From Jeongeupia naejangsanensis (GTDB lineage: Bacteria; Pseudomonadota; Gammaproteobacteria; Burkholderiales; Chitinibacteraceae): 64,000 bases of DNA. Below, one piece after another: positions 26,912 to 35,590 of the stretch (position 1 is its first letter; each line of letters opens with the position of its first letter). The stretch lies in assembly GCF_016865585.1 (NCBI RefSeq), contig NZ_JAESND010000010.1, positions 62,001-126,000 on the forward strand, read 5' to 3'. The notes under the pieces are model-generated. The model was not told the DNA's origin. It worked only from the letters and a program-made list of their open reading frames with translations, and did not search any database. Position numbers and translations under genes: made by a program.

Positions 26912-28078
26912 ATGAAAGAATTCCTGTTTACATCCGAATCGGTCTCTGAAGGCCATCCCGACAAGGTCGCCGACCAGATCTCCGACTCCATCCTCGACGC
27001 GATCCTGACCCAGGACAAAAACGCGCGTGTCGCCGCCGAAACGCTGGTCAACACCGGCCTCGTCGTGCTCGCCGGCGAAATCACCACTACCGCCAATATC
27101 GACTACATCCAGATCGCGCGCGATACGATCAAGCGCATCGGCTACGACCACAGCGACATCGGCTTCGACTACAAGACCTGCGCCGTGCTGGTCGCCTACG
27201 ACAAGCAGAGCCCGGACATCGCCCAGGGCGTCGACGAAGGCGCGGGCCTCGATCTGGACCAGGGTGCCGGCGACCAGGGCCTGATGTTCGGCTACGCCTG
27301 CGACGAAACGCCGCAGCTGATGCCGGCGTCGATCTACTACGCGCACCGTCTGGTGCAGCGCCAGTCCGAACTGCGCAAGGACGGCCGCCTGCCGTGGCTG
27401 CGCCCGGATGCCAAGAGTCAGGTCACGCTGAAGTACGATGCGGAAACCGGTGCCGTCATCGGCGTCGACACCATCGTGCTGTCGACCCAGCATCACCCGG
27501 ATGTCTCGCACGCGCAGCTGTCCGAAGCCGTGATCGAGGAGATCATCAAGCCGGTGATGCCGTCCGAGTGGCTGCAGAACCCGAAATATCTGGTCAACCC
27601 GACCGGCCGTTTCGTCATCGGCGGCCCGATGGGTGACTGCGGTCTGACCGGCCGCAAGATCATCGTCGACACCTACGGCGGCGCAGCGCCGCACGGCGGT
27701 GGCGCGTTCTCGGGCAAGGATCCGTCCAAGGTCGACCGCTCGGCCGCCTATGCCGGCCGTTATGTCGCGAAGAATATCGTTGCCGCCGGCATCGCCAAGC
27801 AGTGCATGGTGCAGGTGTCCTACGCGATCGGCGTTTCGAAGCCGGTGTCGATCATGGTCGACACCTGGGGCACGTCCAAGCTGTCGAACGAGCAGATCGT
27901 CAAGCTGATCGAGCGCCACTTCGACCTGCGCCCGAAGGGTATCGTGCAGATGCTCGACCTGCTGCGCCCGGTATACACCCGCACCGCCGCTTACGGCCAC
28001 TTCGGTCGCGAAGAGCCGGACTTCACCTGGGAACGCACCGACAAGGCCGAAGCGCTGCGCGCCGACGCCGGCCTCTGA
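26912..28078 (+). CDS. metK: S-adenosylmethionine synthetase
   Basis: 388 residues with all signatures: [37 protein letters not shown] and [26 protein letters not shown]. It makes AdoMet from methionine and ATP for methylation and, via SpeD, aminopropylation. The ATG at 26912 follows AGAGG; an upstream in-frame ATG is less likely. I saw no AdoMet riboswitch in the short leader. A strong terminator follows. Confidence 0.98.
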   Translation: MKEFLFTSESVSEGHPDKVADQISDSILDAILTQDKNARVAAETLVNTGLVVLAGEITTTANIDYIQIARDTIKRIGYDHSDIGFDYKTCAVLVAYDKQSPDIAQGVDEGAGLDLDQGAGDQGLMFGYACDETPQLMPASIYYAHRLVQRQSELRKDGRLPWLRPDAKSQVTLKYDAETGAVIGVDTIVLSTQHHPDVSHAQLSEAVIEEIIKPVMPSEWLQNPKYLVNPTGRFVIGGPMGDCGLTGRKIIVDTYGGAAPHGGGAFSGKDPSKVDRSAAYAGRYVAKNIVAAGIAKQCMVQVSYAIGVSKPVSIMVDTWGTSKLSNEQIVKLIERHFDLRPKGIVQMLDLLRPVYTRTAAYGHFGREEPDFTWERTDKAEALRADAGL

Positions 28079-28109
28079 TCCGCGACTGATCCGGTATCGA
28101 GCCCAGCAG

Positions 28110-28136
28110 ACGGGATGGCATCGCCATCCCGTTTTT
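28110..28136 (+). terminator. Intrinsic terminator of metK
   Basis: Perfect 10-bp stem ACGGGATGGC / GCCATCCCGT with a 3-base loop and a following TTTTT run, 31 bp after the metK stop. Confidence 0.9.
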
Positions 28137-28216
28137 GCGTTTGATCGCGCAAGTAGGATCAGGCGAAACGCATTCGCATGGGCAACGATGGCGCATCCCG
28201 ACGATCGAGTCCCGCG

Positions 28217-29581
28217 ATGCAGCCTCCCTCTCCCACCACCCTCGCCGTGCTGGCGCTCCTCGCCGCCTGCGTCAGCGGCTTTGCCATCCGCAAGGCATGG
28301 GGACTCCGGCCCGTCGTCTGGCTCGGCTGGTGTGCGCCGGTACCGCTGTTGCTGTTGCTCCCGTTGCTGTCGCCATGGGCAATCGCCGGTAGTGCCCTGC
28401 TGGCCGGGCTGATCGGCTACAGCGGCTACCTTGGCCTCTTCCGCCTTGTCCTGCCCGCGCGCGCAGCCACAACGACCTGGCTGGCATTGGCTGGCGGTCT
28501 GGTCCTGCTGTTCTGGCTCACCCGATTGCTCGACACCGCGCTGCCGTCGCAGCTCAATGTCCTCGCCTGGCCGCTGGCGCTGGTGTCACTCGAAGCGGTC
28601 ATCGCGCGGGTCTCGCCGCATGGTGACGCGCTGACGCTGGCGACGAGCCAGGCGTCCGCCCTGCCGCTGGTTCAGATCGCCGCACTGTTCGGCCTGCGCG
28701 GCGTCGTCTTCACGCTGGGGATCGGATCCGCGTGGCTGGTCGAGATCATCCGTGTGCTCTGTTTAGGCGATGCGCTGGCCGGCCTCGCACTGTCGTCGGC
28801 CCTGCTCGCAGGCGTCGTCGCCTACGGCCTCGTTCGTCTGCGCCGGCCATCTCCCGCGCAAACACCCATCGTCACACTCGTGAGCAGCGATACGCGAAAC
28901 GACGACGATCAGGCGCTGGACGCTTATGCCGCCGCGATCGCCGGTGCGCCGGCACAGGGCGTGATCGTGCTGCCGGAGAAACGGTTCGGATCCTCAGAAG
29001 CAATCGATCAGATCCTGCTCGATCTCGCCAGAAGCCGGCAAAGCACCGTCATCGCCGGCCTCGAAACCGCACATGACGCGCGCCGTTTCAATATCGCCCG
29101 GGCCTATGCCCCCGACGGCCAGAGCCGCGATTACGCCAAGCGCTTTCTGGTTCCGGGGCTCGAAGACGGACTGCACCCCGGCAGCAAGCCACTGATCGTC
29201 GGCGATGGCATCGCGCTGGCGATCTGCCGCGACGCCTTCTTTGCCGCCAGCACCCGCAGTTACGCGCCACCAGCCGCAAGGATGCTGGCCGTACCGGCAT
29301 GGGATTTCGACGTCGACGCCTGGGTACGTGCAAGGCTCGCGGTACTGCGCGGGATCGAATGCGGCTTGCCGGTGCTGCGCAGCGCCCGCAACGGCCTGCT
29401 GACGGTCAGCGACCCGTACGGCCGCATCGTGGCCGAAACCGCCAGCACGGCGGCAATCACGACGATTTCGGCACCGCTGCCGACGGCCCTGCCCGCCCTG
29501 ACCTTGTACACGCGCGGCGGGCGGCATTTCGACCTGCTCTGCCTCGCGCTTACGCTGGCCCTGCTGGCGTCGTCGCTGTAG
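28217..29581 (+). CDS. Apolipoprotein N-acyltransferase-like protein (Lnt paralogue)
   Basis: 454 residues. Six to seven hydrophobic helices (about 5-215) precede a nitrilase-fold domain. The Glu-Lys-Cys triad is present: VLPEKRFG, YAKRFLVPG and AICRDAFF. This is the Lnt arrangement, in which a Cys carries the acyl group transferred to lipoprotein N-termini in the inner membrane. The sequence is divergent, and corE/corC-linked lnt normally sits elsewhere, so this may be a second enzyme with a specialised substrate. The start is uncertain (ATG 28178 or 28217). The 3' end overlaps the convergent efflux gene by 32 bp. Confidence 0.78.
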   Translation: MQPPSPTTLAVLALLAACVSGFAIRKAWGLRPVVWLGWCAPVPLLLLLPLLSPWAIAGSALLAGLIGYSGYLGLFRLVLPARAATTTWLALAGGLVLLFWLTRLLDTALPSQLNVLAWPLALVSLEAVIARVSPHGDALTLATSQASALPLVQIAALFGLRGVVFTLGIGSAWLVEIIRVLCLGDALAGLALSSALLAGVVAYGLVRLRRPSPAQTPIVTLVSSDTRNDDDQALDAYAAAIAGAPAQGVIVLPEKRFGSSEAIDQILLDLARSRQSTVIAGLETAHDARRFNIARAYAPDGQSRDYAKRFLVPGLEDGLHPGSKPLIVGDGIALAICRDAFFAASTRSYAPPAARMLAVPAWDFDVDAWVRARLAVLRGIECGLPVLRSARNGLLTVSDPYGRIVAETASTAAITTISAPLPTALPALTLYTRGGRHFDLLCLALTLALLASSL

Positions 29582-30476
29582 CCGGTCCGGCCGGATCGAC
29601 ATGGGTCATCACGTCCAGCACCGGCAGCGCCGCCATGACCCGTTCCCGCGCGGCAACGGCAATCGCATGGCCGGCACTGACGCTGATCGTCCCGTCGATC
29701 TCGAGGTGCACGTCGACGAGGATCATGTCGCCCATCTTGCGCGTGCGCAGGTCGTGCACGCCCTGTACGCCCGGCGTCGCGGCCACGATCTCGCGGATCC
29801 GTTCGATGTCGCCGGCGTCGGCGGCATGGTCCATCAGTTCGTGCAGCGAACGCCACGCAAACGCCCAGCCCATCCGGCCGACCATGAAGCCGACGATCAG
29901 CGCGGCGATCGGGTCGAGCAGCTTCAGGCCGGCCAGATTGCCGACGATGCCGATCGCGACGACCAGCGACGATGCCGCGTCCGAACGCGCATGCCAGGCA
30001 TTGGCTGCCAGCAGGCTGGAGCGCAACCGCTGCGCCACGGCGAGCATGTAGCGAAACAGCAGCTCCTTGGCCACCAGCGCGCCCAGCGCCACCCACAGCG
30101 CGACCAGGTGCACCTGCGGAATCAGCGCCGGCGTCTGCAGCTTCTGCAGCGCGGACCAGAGCATGCCGACGCCGACCGCAAGCAGGATCGCACCGATGAC
30201 GAAGGATGCGGCGTTCTCGTAGCGCTGGTGACCGTACTGGTGGTCGGCATCGGGCGCCTTGCCGCTGTAGCGGTTGGCGAACAGCACGACGAAGTCGGAG
30301 ACGAGATCCGACAGCGAGTGCAGGCCGTCGGCGATCAGCGCCTGCGAGTGCGCGAACACGCCGACCACGATCTGGACAAGACTCAGGCCGATGTTGACGA
30401 CGACGCTGACCAGCGTGCTGCGGCGCGCAGCCTGCGAAGCCGCTTCGGTCGGGAGAGGGGACGTGCTGACATTCAT
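29550..30476 (-). CDS. Cation diffusion facilitator family efflux protein
   Basis: 308 residues with about six membrane helices. The CDF metal sites are seen: ALIADGLHSLSDLVSDFVVLF on helix 2 and NAWHARSDAASSLVVAIGIVG on helix 5 (D/HxxxD). The cytoplasmic C-terminal domain starts near 215, with RTRKMGDMILVDVHLEID. It should exchange Zn2+, Fe2+ or Mn2+ for protons. The start ATG 30476 follows an 8-bp hairpin. It is 43 bp downstream of speD in the same direction and could be the last gene of that operon. Confidence 0.9.
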   Translation of the reverse strand: MNVSTSPLPTEAASQAARRSTLVSVVVNIGLSLVQIVVGVFAHSQALIADGLHSLSDLVSDFVVLFANRYSGKAPDADHQYGHQRYENAASFVIGAILLAVGVGMLWSALQKLQTPALIPQVHLVALWVALGALVAKELLFRYMLAVAQRLRSSLLAANAWHARSDAASSLVVAIGIVGNLAGLKLLDPIAALIVGFMVGRMGWAFAWRSLHELMDHAADAGDIERIREIVAATPGVQGVHDLRTRKMGDMILVDVHLEIDGTISVSAGHAIAVAARERVMAALPVLDVMTHVDPAGPATATTPAGPA

Positions 30477-30491
30477 GCCGACATTATCCGT

Positions 30492-30512
30492 CGTGGCGGC
30501 AAAACCGCCACG
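30492..30512. other. Stem-loop between speD and the efflux gene
   Basis: CGTGGCGG-CAAAA-CCGCCACG, an exact 8-bp stem 8 bp after the speD stop. There is no clear U-run, so it could be a weak terminator, an mRNA processing barrier or a leader element of the efflux gene. Confidence 0.5.
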
Positions 30513-30519
30513 ACCGGGA

Positions 30520-30879
30520 TCAAGGTGCAGGCGGCTGACCGCGCGGCACCTGCCGCTGGGTGCAGCGGGCCGGGCCGAACGACGCCGCCAGACTCGCCAG
30601 CGCCAGCTCAGGCCGGGCGTCGCCGCACATGAACACGTCGACGGCGGCAAAACCGTGCTCGGGCCAGGTGTGGATCGAGATGTGCGACTCCATCAGCAGC
30701 AGCACGCCGGTCACACCCTGTCCGTCACCGAACGGATGGACATGGCCGAACAGCACCGTCGCGCCGGCCGCCCGCGCGGCGTCGCGCATCGCCGACTCGA
30801 CCCTCGCCGCATCGCTCAGCAGCGCCGGGACCACCCCGTACAGGTCGGCCAGCAGGTGCTGGCCAATCGCGGCGCTCAC
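30520..30879 (-). CDS. speD: S-adenosylmethionine decarboxylase proenzyme, bacterial class 1B
   Basis: 119 residues from a GTG start that overlaps the stop of the upstream small gene (GTGA). The self-cleavage site is intact: Glu64-Ser65 in LLMESHISIHTWPE, which would give the pyruvoyl group; His70 and Cys85 (VFMCG) align with the catalytic residues of the short SpeD enzymes. It makes decarboxylated AdoMet, the aminopropyl donor. The only aminopropyltransferase-like gene nearby is the membrane-anchored SpeE homologue at 34064, on the divergent operon, so they probably act in one pathway. Confidence 0.93.
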   Translation of the reverse strand: MSAAIGQHLLADLYGVVPALLSDAARVESAMRDAARAAGATVLFGHVHPFGDGQGVTGVLLLMESHISIHTWPEHGFAAVDVFMCGDARPELALASLAASFGPARCTQRQVPRGQPPAP

Positions 30880-31034
30880 TTGTGCCCGCCGCTGTACGAC
30901 GAACCACCACCGGAATAGCCGCCACTGCCCCAGCCGCGGCTGCTGCGCCCGCCCTCGTCGGTCATCGACAGGTTGATCAGCGTCGACACGGCGATGACGA
31001 TCAGGCAGTAAACAATGTAAGCGAATCGGGACAT
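30876..31034 (-). CDS. 52-residue membrane peptide with Gly/Ser-rich tail
   Basis: Too short for ordinary gene calling. The reading frame starts MSRFAYIVYCLIVIAVSTLI, one membrane helix (about 5-22), then a short DEGGR stretch and a Gly/Ser/Tyr-rich tail ending SSYSGGHK. It starts 3 bp after the DUF4178 stop and ends inside the speD start codon (4-bp overlap), so it is fixed in the operon by both neighbours. Small proteins of this design (DUF4247-like or unnamed) occur beside DUF4178 and speD genes. Function is unknown; membrane anchoring or complex assembly is possible. Confidence 0.7.
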   Translation of the reverse strand: MSRFAYIVYCLIVIAVSTLINLSMTDEGGRSSRGWGSGGYSGGGSSYSGGHK

Positions 31035-31037
31035 GGG

Positions 31038-32516
31038 TCAGCCGTCGAAATCCTGGTTGGCCGGGATCCACAGCAGGATCATCGCGACAAAGCCGACCAT
31101 GATCACGTCGTCGTCAAAACCCGATGTGATCAGGATGGGCAGATTGATCAGCAGGAAAATCGCCATCGCCCAGGTGGCCGGACGGCGCAGCGATTCACGG
31201 TCACCGGCCGTCGTTCCCGCGCCGCTCGCCAGCCCCGCACGCGGCCGGTTCGCCAGTGCCGGCTTCCCGAACCACTGGCCGACTAGCTGGGCAGTGACGC
31301 GCTCGCTGCGCGACCAGCCCATTTCCTTCGCGCCCGATTCGCGCGTCAGCTTGATGCCGTTGCGCTCGTAGTCCGAAATCCACGTCTTGTCGCCAACGGC
31401 TGCGCGCCAGTTGAACGCGCCGGCGGCAAAGGTCACGACCGATGCGTAATCGTACAGGTGGCGGAAATGCTCGCCCTTGTACACCGCCTGTTCCATGCTC
31501 GCCGATTCGGGCCAGATGTCCATCACCCGGACCTGGTCCCAGCCCTCTTCCGCCTCGACCAGCCATTGCAGCCCGGCGCTCGGGTGGTACAGCAGGTATT
31601 CGGTCCATACCGACGTCACATCGTCGGCCTCGCGGCAGTGCAGCAGGCCGATCACTGTCCATTTTCGGCCGGCGATGGTGCCGACGTCGCCGATCGCCAG
31701 CGTCGTCACCACCCTGGCGAGTTCGCCGCGATTGGCGATCAGCGTCGCGGTATCGCTGCTGCAGTCGACTTCGGCGTGGCAGGCCGGACAAACGAGCTGG
31801 GTCGCGATGCCGGACGGAAATTCGAGCGGGCTGCCACAGCTCGGGCACGTCAGCGTCTGCGGCGTGCCGCGCAGGCGTCCGGCGGCAGCAACGATGGTGT
31901 CGTCGTCGCGCAGCAGCTGCATGTTCAGCGTGTCGAGCGGCGCGGCGGTGCCGACGTAAACCTGCGGTTTTTCGTCCGAATAGTCGAGCGTCAGGAAACG
32001 CTCGCGGCAGCGTGCATCGGCGACCCTGGCTTCCCAGCCGTCACCGACGACGAAGGGCAGCTCGCCCTGGCCACCGGTGCAGCGCGCACCGCGCACGTCG
32101 GACATCGTGTAGCTGTTGCCGCCGTAGCGGTAGATTGCGCCGACGCGCAGGTTCTCGAAGTTCGGGATGTCGGTCGCGTCGCTGACGGCCAGCGTGAACA
32201 CGTACTGGCCGCCGGCCTCGGCGAGCCAGCCGGCACTGCCGTCGTCGAACAGCGCGTACCATTCGTTCCAGAAACCGGCGTCGTAACGCAGCTGGATCCG
32301 GCCGACCAGCGCGAAATGCCGGCCCTGCCAGACGCCGCTGCTGCCGATCTGCAGCGGCGACGCATCCTCGAGCACGTTCGCCAGCCTGCCCTGCTCGCGC
32401 ACGGCGTCGGCATCGCGCAGCACCACGGTACGGCAATACTCGCAGACGGCCATCACCGAGATCGTCGAACGGAAGACGACCTCGGCACCGCACGAAGGGC
32501 AGGCGACGCGATACAT
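31038..32516 (-). CDS. DUF4178 domain protein with two zinc ribbons and C-terminal membrane helices
   Basis: 492 residues. The order is zinc ribbon CPSC...CEYC (about 7-29), DUF4178 domain (about 55-195), second zinc ribbon CPSC...CPAC (about 222-245), second DUF4178 domain (about 260-400), then two hydrophobic helices near the C-terminus (about 445-485). DUF4178 repeats have the WNEWYALFDDGSAGWLAEAGGQY and WTEYLLYHPSAGLQWLVEAEEGW pattern. The ATG overlaps the SPFH gene stop (TGATG), so synthesis is coupled. Biochemical role unknown; the fold suggests a membrane-tethered ligand- or metal-binding scaffold. Confidence 0.8.
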   Translation of the reverse strand: MYRVACPSCGAEVVFRSTISVMAVCEYCRTVVLRDADAVREQGRLANVLEDASPLQIGSSGVWQGRHFALVGRIQLRYDAGFWNEWYALFDDGSAGWLAEAGGQYVFTLAVSDATDIPNFENLRVGAIYRYGGNSYTMSDVRGARCTGGQGELPFVVGDGWEARVADARCRERFLTLDYSDEKPQVYVGTAAPLDTLNMQLLRDDDTIVAAAGRLRGTPQTLTCPSCGSPLEFPSGIATQLVCPACHAEVDCSSDTATLIANRGELARVVTTLAIGDVGTIAGRKWTVIGLLHCREADDVTSVWTEYLLYHPSAGLQWLVEAEEGWDQVRVMDIWPESASMEQAVYKGEHFRHLYDYASVVTFAAGAFNWRAAVGDKTWISDYERNGIKLTRESGAKEMGWSRSERVTAQLVGQWFGKPALANRPRAGLASGAGTTAGDRESLRRPATWAMAIFLLINLPILITSGFDDDVIMVGFVAMILLWIPANQDFDG

Positions 32517-33568
32517 CAGCCGATCAGTTTCTTCAGCACTTCGGCCTTGGCGCTATCGTAGTCGGCCTGCGAAATCAGCCCCTGATCGAGCAGGCCCTTG
32601 AGCTTGGCAAGCTTGGCTTGCGGATCGTCGGCCGCAACACCCGCAGCTACTGCGCCAGCGGTGGCGGCACCGGTCACTGCGGCGACACCGGCAGCCGCCT
32701 GCGGGTTGAGCGCGCCGCGCATCGCGTCGGTCATCACCTGACCGACGCCGACGCCGGCCGCCAGCCCGGCACCGATGCCGGCCAGGCCGCCTTCGTTCTG
32801 CGCCGCCAGCGGAATGCTCTGCGCGGTCTGGTACTGGGTGAACTTCTGCAGGTCGCCGACCATGCCCATGCTGATCCGGGTATCGATCGCCTTCTGCAGC
32901 TCTTCCGGCAGCGAGACGTTCTCGACCGCGAAATTGTCGAGCGCGAGGCCGTACTGCGCGAACGTCGGCGCCAGCGCCTCGGCAATCTTCTGCCCCATCA
33001 GTGCCTGATTGGCCGCCATGTCGAGGAAGGGAATGCCCGACGCGCCGAGCGTGCTGGTCATCGTCGACACGACGAGGTTGCGCAGCTGGGTTTCCAGCTC
33101 GTCGCGCGTATACGCTTCGCGCGTGCCGCTGATCGCGGTGAAGAACAGCTTCGGGTCGACCAGCTTGTACGAATAGATGCCGAAGGCGCGCATCCGCACC
33201 ATGCCGAAATCCGCATCGCGGATCGTGATCGGCTGCGGCGTGCCCCATTTGCGGCCGAGCTGGACGCGGGTACTGAAGAAGTAGACGTCGCTCTTGAACG
33301 GCGATTCGAACAGCTTGTCCCAGTTCTTCAGGTAGGTCAGCACCGGCAGCGTCTGCGTCGTCAGCTTGTACATGCCGGCGGCGAACACGTCGGCAATCTG
33401 GCCTTCGTTGACGAACACCGCCGCCTGCGACTCGCGCACCGTCAGGCTGGCACCGTACTGGATTTCGAAATCCGCCATCGGATAGCGCCAGGCGAGCACG
33501 CCGTCGCTGTCCTCGTTCCACTGCAGGATGTCGATAAACTGCTTCTTGATGAAAGAGCCCAGTGACAT
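32516..33568 (-). CDS. SPFH-domain protein with C-terminal SHOCT motif (YdjI/virion-core-like)
   Basis: 350 residues. The N-terminal SPFH/band-7-like region (about 20-230) includes GASLTVRESQAAVFVNEGQIADVF and VYFFSTRVQLGRKWGTPQPITIRD. A zinc-ribbon-free Ala/Gly-rich linker (about 255-310) leads to a SHOCT helix pair (DPQAKLAKLKGLLDQGLISQADYDSAK) at the end. There is no membrane helix, so association with the membrane would be through partners. GAGG precedes the ATG. SPFH proteins build ring or cage scaffolds; here it lies between DUF350 and DUF4178. Confidence 0.83.
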   Translation of the reverse strand: MSLGSFIKKQFIDILQWNEDSDGVLAWRYPMADFEIQYGASLTVRESQAAVFVNEGQIADVFAAGMYKLTTQTLPVLTYLKNWDKLFESPFKSDVYFFSTRVQLGRKWGTPQPITIRDADFGMVRMRAFGIYSYKLVDPKLFFTAISGTREAYTRDELETQLRNLVVSTMTSTLGASGIPFLDMAANQALMGQKIAEALAPTFAQYGLALDNFAVENVSLPEELQKAIDTRISMGMVGDLQKFTQYQTAQSIPLAAQNEGGLAGIGAGLAAGVGVGQVMTDAMRGALNPQAAAGVAAVTGAATAGAVAAGVAADDPQAKLAKLKGLLDQGLISQADYDSAKAEVLKKLIG

Positions 33569-33605
33569 GGTCGGACCTCGTTGAACGGTTCGTTGCGGAA
33601 ATGGA

Positions 33606-33992
33606 TTACGAGAGGCAGGCGGCGTTGAGAATGCCGACCACCAGCGAGACGGTGCCCATCAGGGCGCCCATTGCGACGTTGTTCTCGATCAGCGCCTGAT
33701 TCATGTTCGGCAGCAGCCGCGAGAGCGCGATATAGGCGACCAGCTGCACCAGCGCCGCCATCGCGGCCCAGAGCAGGAACATCGGATAGCTGGCGTGGAT
33801 GACCGCGCTGGCGGCGACGGTGAGCGAGAAGCCGAGCAGCGCGCCGCCGAACGACAGCGCGGCGGCCAGACAGCCCTGGCGGATCAGCGCGATTTCGGCA
33901 AACGGCGTCACCCGCACGTAGATCGCTGCGAACAGCGCGACCAGCGCCAGCCCGGAGAGCAGATAGATCAAATACGAGTACAGCGGTAGCAT
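33606..33992 (-). CDS. DUF350 family membrane protein
   Basis: 128 residues with four hydrophobic helices and the family pattern YLIYLLSGLALVALFAAIYVRVTPFAEIALIRQGCLAAALSFGGALLGFSL, ending in a segment containing NNVAMGALMGTVSLVVGILNAACLS. First gene of the leftward operon, with AAGGA seven bases upstream. DUF350 (E. coli YjfL relatives) co-occurs with polyamine-like ligases and SPFH or PspA proteins; function is unknown. Confidence 0.83.
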   Translation of the reverse strand: MLPLYSYLIYLLSGLALVALFAAIYVRVTPFAEIALIRQGCLAAALSFGGALLGFSLTVAASAVIHASYPMFLLWAAMAALVQLVAYIALSRLLPNMNQALIENNVAMGALMGTVSLVVGILNAACLS

Positions 33993-34063
33993 GCGCGCAT
34001 CCTTGCTGAAACAGGCGTGAAGTTTACGTCAAACCCAAGCAAATCATCGTCCTTTCCGGTGCC
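33993..34063. promoter_or_regulatory. Divergent promoter region of the polyamine/SPFH module
   Basis: This 71-bp gap must carry the promoters of both the leftward DUF350 operon and the rightward SpeE-like operon. No clear -10/-35 pair or palindrome is evident by eye, but the shared gap implies joint control. Confidence 0.4.
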
Positions 34064-35578
34064 GTGTTGGATCGCCTGCTCATTCTTTCGGTTTTCGTCG
34101 TCGCCTCGTGCGGGCTCGCCTACGAGCTGATCGCCGGCGCGCTCGCCAGCTACCTGCTCGGCGATTCGATCCTGCAGTTTTCGTCGATCATCGGCGCCTA
34201 TCTGTTCGCCATGGGCATCGGCTCCCACCTCTCCCAGTATGTGAAGGACGAGGACAGCCTGGCGCGCTTCATCGATATCGAGCTTCTGGTCGGCCTGATC
34301 GGCGGCCTCGCCGCGCTGGCGCTGTTCCTCGTGTTCAGCTGGCTGGCCGCGCCGTTCCGCACCGTGCTGTACGCGCTGGTGCTGATCATCGGCACGCTGG
34401 TCGGCATGGAAATCCCGCTGGTGATGCGGGTGCTCAACCAGCGGCAGGCCGAGTTCCGCGAACTCGTCAGCCGGGTGCTGACCTTCGACTACTTAGGCGC
34501 CTTGGCGGTGTCGCTGCTGTTTCCGCTGGTGCTGGCGCCCAAGCTCGGGCTGGCACGCACCGGCCTGCTGTTCGGCATCTGCAACGTCGGCGTGGCGATC
34601 TGGACCGCGTATGCCTTCCGGCGCGAGTTGCCGGGGCTGCGCGCGCAGCTGACCCGTGCCTTCGTCGTGCTGGCAGTGCTGATCGCCGGCTTCGCCGTGG
34701 CAGACCGGCTGGTGCAGTGGTCGGAGAAGGGCCTGTTCGGCGACGAGATCATCCATGCCGAAACCACGCCCTACCAACGGCTGGTGATCACGCGCTGGCA
34801 CGACGACCTGCGGCTGCACATCAACGGCAACCTGCAGTTCTCCAGCCGTGACGAGTTCCGCTACCATGAAGCGCTAGTCCATCCGCTGATGGCGACGCTG
34901 CCGTGGGCCAAGCGCGTACTGGTGCTCGGCGGTGGCGACGGACTGGCCGCGCGCGAGCTGCTCAAGTACAAGAACATCGAATCCGTCACGCTGGTCGACC
35001 TCGACCCGGCAATGACGACGCTGTTCGCCAAGGCGCCAGCGCTGACCGCGCTGAACCAGGGCGCGCTGAAAAATCCGCGCGTCCACGTGGTCAACGACGA
35101 CGCCGGTCGCTGGCTCGAGAACCACGACCAGGTCTACGACGCAGTGATCGTCGACTTCCCCGATCCAAGCAATTTCGCGCTCGGCAAGCTGTACTCGGTG
35201 CCGTTCTACCGGCTCTTGAAGCGCCACGTTGCCGAACACGGCGCCATCGTCGTGCAGTCGACATCACCGTACTTCGCGCCGCGCAGCTTCTGGTGCATTG
35301 ATGCGACGCTGAAGGATGCCGGTTTCCACACCCGGCCCTACCACACCTACGTGCCATCGTTCGGCGAGTGGGGCTTCATCATCGCCGGTGCGCAGCCCGG
35401 TTACGCACCGCCCGAAAGTATCCCGGTACCGACGCGTTACCTGAACCCGGCGGCGATCCGGCTGATGTTCGACTTCCCGCCCGACATGCAGCCGCCACCC
35501 GGCATCGAGCCGAACCGGCTCAACACCCAGTCCCTCGTCCATTACTTCGAGCAGGACTGGCGCAATGTGCAGCGCTAA
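34064..35578 (+). CDS. Membrane-anchored spermidine-synthase-like aminopropyltransferase
   Basis: 504 residues from a GTG start. The first ~225 residues form about seven membrane helices (FVVASCGLAYELIAGALASYLLG, the usual opening of membrane SpeE homologues). The rest is a spermidine synthase fold: VLVLGGGDGLAARELLKY for nucleotide binding, VTLVDLDPAM, VVNDDAGRWL and VDFPDPSNFALGKLYSVPFYRLLK containing the catalytic Asp region, then FGEWGF. It should transfer an aminopropyl group from decarboxylated AdoMet to an amine; membrane placement suggests a lipid-linked, exported or membrane-protein acceptor. The acceptor is unknown. Confidence 0.85.
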   Translation: MLDRLLILSVFVVASCGLAYELIAGALASYLLGDSILQFSSIIGAYLFAMGIGSHLSQYVKDEDSLARFIDIELLVGLIGGLAALALFLVFSWLAAPFRTVLYALVLIIGTLVGMEIPLVMRVLNQRQAEFRELVSRVLTFDYLGALAVSLLFPLVLAPKLGLARTGLLFGICNVGVAIWTAYAFRRELPGLRAQLTRAFVVLAVLIAGFAVADRLVQWSEKGLFGDEIIHAETTPYQRLVITRWHDDLRLHINGNLQFSSRDEFRYHEALVHPLMATLPWAKRVLVLGGGDGLAARELLKYKNIESVTLVDLDPAMTTLFAKAPALTALNQGALKNPRVHVVNDDAGRWLENHDQVYDAVIVDFPDPSNFALGKLYSVPFYRLLKRHVAEHGAIVVQSTSPYFAPRSFWCIDATLKDAGFHTRPYHTYVPSFGEWGFIIAGAQPGYAPPESIPVPTRYLNPAAIRLMFDFPPDMQPPPGIEPNRLNTQSLVHYFEQDWRNVQR

Positions 35579-35590
35579 GGCCGGCTGGCA

